Source of the DNA: Paludibacteraceae bacterium
GTDB lineage: Bacteria > Bacteroidota > Bacteroidia > Bacteroidales > Paludibacteraceae
Direction: 5' to 3'
Assembly (NCBI GenBank): GCA_017451525.1
Contig: JAFTOD010000005.1
Coordinates: 248,001 to 312,000 of the forward strand
DNA: 64,000 bases
Below are positions 62,201 through 64,000 of this stretch, one piece after another. The notes below the pieces were generated by a model. It did not search any database. It was not told the origin of the DNA and saw nothing but the letters and a program-made list of their open reading frames with translations. Made by a program: the position numbers and the translations under genes. How positions within the stretch are numbered: the stretch's first letter is position 1; every line of letters starts with the position of its first letter.

Positions 62201-62982
62201 CCGCGGGTATCTCTATCTACAAAGAGGGTGCTGAGTCTAAACTCATCGTTTACAACGAGGACTTCGGTTCTTCACTTGGTAACATCTTGATTTACAATAT
62301 TGGTCAAGAAGATGGCTCTATCGTTAAGACTTGGGAAGGTGCTCCTTCTGAGGTTTATGGTAAGGGCAGCAACTTGGCTGGTCTTGTGAACAAGAATGGT
62401 CAACCTATTTTGACGGACTACGGATTTTTCTGCTCAACTCTCCGATACTCAGGTGGTAACAATAGTTACGCTACTTCTGCTCGCTACTACAATTTCAATG
62501 AGGAGTGCGAGTTCTCTACTCACTACGATGAGTTCGTGGGTTATGTAAACGGTAGCAACGACGGTGCTTTGGCACTCAGCAACGACCAAAAGTACCTCGT
62601 ATTGCCAGATGATAACAATCAATTCATAGTATTTGAGTGCGCATGGGATTCTTTGGGTAAACTTTCTGTGAAGTATGTAGAGTCATTCGTTCACAACCTG
62701 GGCCCTGTTTACCAATTGAGCTTCGACTATGCAGGTCACCTCGTAGCTTCTGCAGCTGGTCACATCTCACTCTTCACTATGCCAACTGCAGAAAATACTA
62801 TTTTGATTCCTGCACGTACGGCATTGGCAGATGCAGAGCCTACGCCAGCAGCTGTGGAGGATATCCCTTCTGCTGTAGTTTTGGATATCAACGCTCCTAT
62901 GTATGATATCCTTGGTCGCCAAGTGGATAAGACATACCGCGGTATTGTTATCCAAAACGGCAAAGCATTCTTGCTCAGATAA
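59245..62982 (+). CDS. Large secreted N-acetylmuramoyl-L-alanine amidase, copy 1
   Basis: 1245 residues from MKKTLLIMAAC; the ATG at 59230 gives five more residues and overlaps the upstream stop. The signal peptide is followed by an Amidase_3 domain (about 24-285): INPGHGSWG (zinc His), GFYESNTNLW (zinc Glu), ISVHSNAAT (zinc His) and FLVEGYFHTY (catalytic Glu). A carboxypeptidase-regulatory-like module follows (about 320-395: LNGAVVTLSTEAGEVLATY), then a long beta-rich region with repeated blades (about 430-1190) and a C-terminal tail PMYDILGRQVDKTYRGIVIQ. It would cleave the MurNAc to L-Ala bond. The propeller-type region may target substrate. Confidence 0.88.
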   Translation: MKKTLLIMAACVVSIAMFATDLTGKRIYINPGHGSWGPNDRPNATIPYPNLASTGMPDTCGFYESNTNLWKCLELRDKLEAAGAFVMMSHTQAGPWPYEKVDGEYPDYTWEAYQQLPDFEKYNRPLLEIADEAEANNMDYFISVHSNAATDGNTVNYLSYFYRGNTDGTHVVPGAVDRCKRSWYHAFECRSMDGLEPTNYDTRDPETSKHILADIDFYKSSYDATLPSSGKTYTGYLGVLHHGVPGFLVEGYFHTYQPARHRALNPDYCKQEGIRYYRGIVDFYGAEPDTKGYILGTVKDEHNAFTHELYKYAPNTNDQYKPLNGAVVTLSTEAGEVLATYKVDSCYNGLFYFPDLEPGTYKLDAVADGYKPLHRKYQTVEVVANTTSYPFLFLEDTAYIDLSNVYVDYPEPEQPAYAAVPEQFNMKQNDPKDNTAKIKGTIKRTIQHADSVFYLTHEEDGTAHIYVLNNTTGKLDTISTVGIVPVDTTNPGDFLALSDIAITCDNKLVGINYIRCNYQDDAVESGYKRGTTRFYIWDDFYADPVEWFTSQFSSNSYKSDQGYTIALYGMSTSCTILTTGVHRYGNGARFTIYNVVNDMLASETYFGYQLGSGLSDATTDETAVFDEAVDGADFRLTLSPRGEKKDFIMDAEKMAPVEFKTAGPNEDPVVIGEFPAELIGVKFQGASYFKYAGRDMMVTPFENEEGFVAGLKLFDITEGLDKAVEVKLDYGFFEPYGAPTQHVSAGAYVDGAVLNLYLYVDGLVWSFSTVGVQQPIVARVSAHSLKVTTEPNGDYRFSFVANQAPQEASLVFYAAGAEVGTVALLSVVEGKNELVVPIADIPVGAETWALNLVGGIVPGMGLIADHADSTMVKPHAIVNTYPLTDQFGQLYVMEAGGDNKGVSIYDVNMNKLNATPYVSTDAAWNAPKRLAVASDGTLFIAEYSDGHSGVYVMDPAQPENITPFFVGTRDGDGVISNNGVNVGASTAGISIYKEGAESKLIVYNEDFGSSLGNILIYNIGQEDGSIVKTWEGAPSEVYGKGSNLAGLVNKNGQPILTDYGFFCSTLRYSGGNNSYATSARYYNFNEECEFSTHYDEFVGYVNGSNDGALALSNDQKYLVLPDDNNQFIVFECAWDSLGKLSVKYVESFVHNLGPVYQLSFDYAGHLVASAAGHISLFTMPTAENTILIPARTALADAEPTPAAVEDIPSAVVLDINAPMYDILGRQVDKTYRGIVIQNGKAFLLR

Positions 62983-62989
62983 TACTTCA

Positions 62990-63027
62990 AAGGTAGGGAT
63001 AGTTCCTTCGGACAGCTATCCCTACCT
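62990..63027 (+). terminator. Hairpin between the tandem amidase genes
   Basis: A perfect 13-bp stem aaggtagggatag/ctatccctacctt with a 13-base loop. The T run is weak (atttatatt), so it may reduce rather than stop read-through. Confidence 0.65.
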
Positions 63028-63056
63028 TATTTATATTACTAACAATTATCAAAACG

Positions 63057-64000
63057 ATGAAACGTAATCTACTTCTTAGTGCTTTTTTACTATTTGCATT
63101 AGCACTCTCTGCTGCCCGTGTGTATATCAATCCTGGTCATGGTAGTTGGTGTGCCAACTGCCGTCCAATGGCAACGATTCCTTATCCCAATCTTTCTTCT
63201 ACTGGTATGCCCGACACTCTTGGATTCTACGAATCGAATACGAACCTATGGAAAGGGCTCTATCTGCGCGATAAACTACAAGAGGCGGGTGGATATACGG
63301 TGTTGATGTCTCGTACTGCCAACGGTCCTGCAGGCTCTACCTCTACAGCCAACAATCAATACAACAAAAAACTATCGGAGATTTGTGCAGAAGTAGATGA
63401 CAATAATATTGACTATTTCATCTCTATCCACTCTAATGCTGCCACCGAAGGTACCAACACTAACTATCCTATCATTCTATATCGCGGCACCGATAGCAGC
63501 GATAAGGTTCCAGGTAGTAAGGCGCGTGCTAATGCATCGTGGGATCGCTTGAAGGAAATCAATACTTCAGGTTTTGAGTACTATACTTCATATACCAGTA
63601 GCCGCAATGTGCGTGGCGATATTAGTTTCTACAATTCATCTTCCTCTTATGGCTACCTTGGTGCACTCAAACATAGCGCACCAGGCTTTTTGTCCGAAGG
63701 TTATTTCCATACCTACCAACCAGCGCGTCACCGTGCGCTTAACCCCGACTGGTGCTGCCAAGAGGGATTGCGCTACTTCCGCGGTATCGTGGATTATTTT
63801 GGCACTGCCAAAGATACCAAAGGCTATATCATGGGTGCGGTGCGTACTAAAGAGAAAAGTATTGAGAATAGCTTGTATCAATACAACTCCAAAACCAATG
63901 ACAAGTATGCGCCAATTCATGGTGCAAAAATAGTGCTTCGCAATGCTAGTGGTGAGGTCATCAAGACCGATTGCTACCACTACGTAAAGCGTATGCTTAC
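63057..64000 (+). CDS. Secreted N-acetylmuramoyl-L-alanine amidase, copy 2, cut by window edge
   Basis: The frame opens at ATG 63057 and stays open for 314 codons to the end of the window. Signal peptide MKRNLLLSAFLLFALALSA; Amidase_3 domain with YINPGHGSWCANCRP, GFYESNTNLW, ISIHSNAAT and SEGYFHTYQPARHRALN. All zinc ligands and the catalytic Glu are present. After the domain it enters the same regulatory-like module as copy 1 (IHGAKIVLRNASGEVIKTD). It is clearly a tandem paralogue of the 59245 gene with diverged substrate-side loops. Two extra Cys residues near the first zinc His (WCANCRP) are absent from copy 1. Confidence 0.88.
   Translation, partial: MKRNLLLSAFLLFALALSAARVYINPGHGSWCANCRPMATIPYPNLSSTGMPDTLGFYESNTNLWKGLYLRDKLQEAGGYTVLMSRTANGPAGSTSTANNQYNKKLSEICAEVDDNNIDYFISIHSNAATEGTNTNYPIILYRGTDSSDKVPGSKARANASWDRLKEINTSGFEYYTSYTSSRNVRGDISFYNSSSSYGYLGALKHSAPGFLSEGYFHTYQPARHRALNPDWCCQEGLRYFRGIVDYFGTAKDTKGYIMGAVRTKEKSIENSLYQYNSKTNDKYAPIHGAKIVLRNASGEVIKTDCYHYVKRML

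Overview
The window reads as a chromosomal segment of a Bacteroidales bacterium (phylum Bacteroidota). The main reasons are the promoters, which nearly all carry the Bacteroidota -7 element TAnnTTTG (often inside ttgtacctttgc), the lack of strong Shine-Dalgarno sites, and lineage markers: GldH, a RicT-like protein beside HolB, a PorW/SprE-like TPR lipoprotein, a DUF5606 protein and proteins with C-terminal type IX secretion (T9SS) sorting-like domains. The genus cannot be set from the sequence alone.

Layout. 1-5.1 kb: the 5' part of a cobalamin riboswitch, a MalS-like GH13 protein with altered catalytic motifs, and a TonB-dependent receptor (BtuB-like) behind a complete cobalamin riboswitch. 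5.2-7 kb: tRNA-Pro(GGG) and a CPBP membrane protease. 6.6-11.1 kb (minus): operon DUF5606, Nif3-like, zinc-ribbon, parE, small membrane protein. 11.1-13.9 kb: porW-like gene. 14-20.8 kb (minus): seven-gene operon holB, ricT, gldH, trmB, mrp, MATE, tsaB. 20.8-25 kb: repeat-rich accessory segment with dapF, dapL, a glmS/WG-repeat chimera and a diverged holB 5' fragment, bounded by a perfect 47-bp inverted repeat. 25-26.6 kb: tRNA(CAU) and an OmpA-LysM porin-like protein. 26.7-32.3 kb: pta, ackA, an intact GH13, a UbiA-type prenyltransferase and maf. 32.4-35.4 kb: barrel protein, lipase-like lipoprotein and a further lipoprotein, with overlapping frames. 35.4-37.7 kb: priA. 38.2-42 kb: structured leader RNA and a 1167-residue secreted protein. 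42-48.1 kb (minus): a DUF4143-type ATPase, then nfeD, floA, nitrilase, recJ, tdk. 48.3-51 kb: topA, tRNA-Pro(CGG) and a duplicated tRNA end. 51.2-64 kb: a small membrane protein, a 2221-residue secreted protein, a beta-propeller protein and two large tandem secreted amidases, the last cut by the window edge.

The most striking item is the 1167-residue secreted protein. Directly after its signal peptide lies a gapless ubiquitin domain (43 of the first 70 residues identical to eukaryotic ubiquitin by hand count). It is followed by two Bacteroidales surface modules, five bacterial-repeat modules, a BspA-type leucine-rich region and a T9SS-like tail. A long hairpin RNA lies between its promoter and its start codon.

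The second theme is two classes of short tandem repeats. Arrays with an 11-bp period occur only between genes, usually 40-210 bp upstream of a promoter, and twice keep their 11-bp register while the unit sequence changes completely. Arrays with a 7-bp period lie at gene junctions, inside a cobalamin riboswitch, and in frame inside topA, trmB, a nitrilase gene and a CPBP protease gene.
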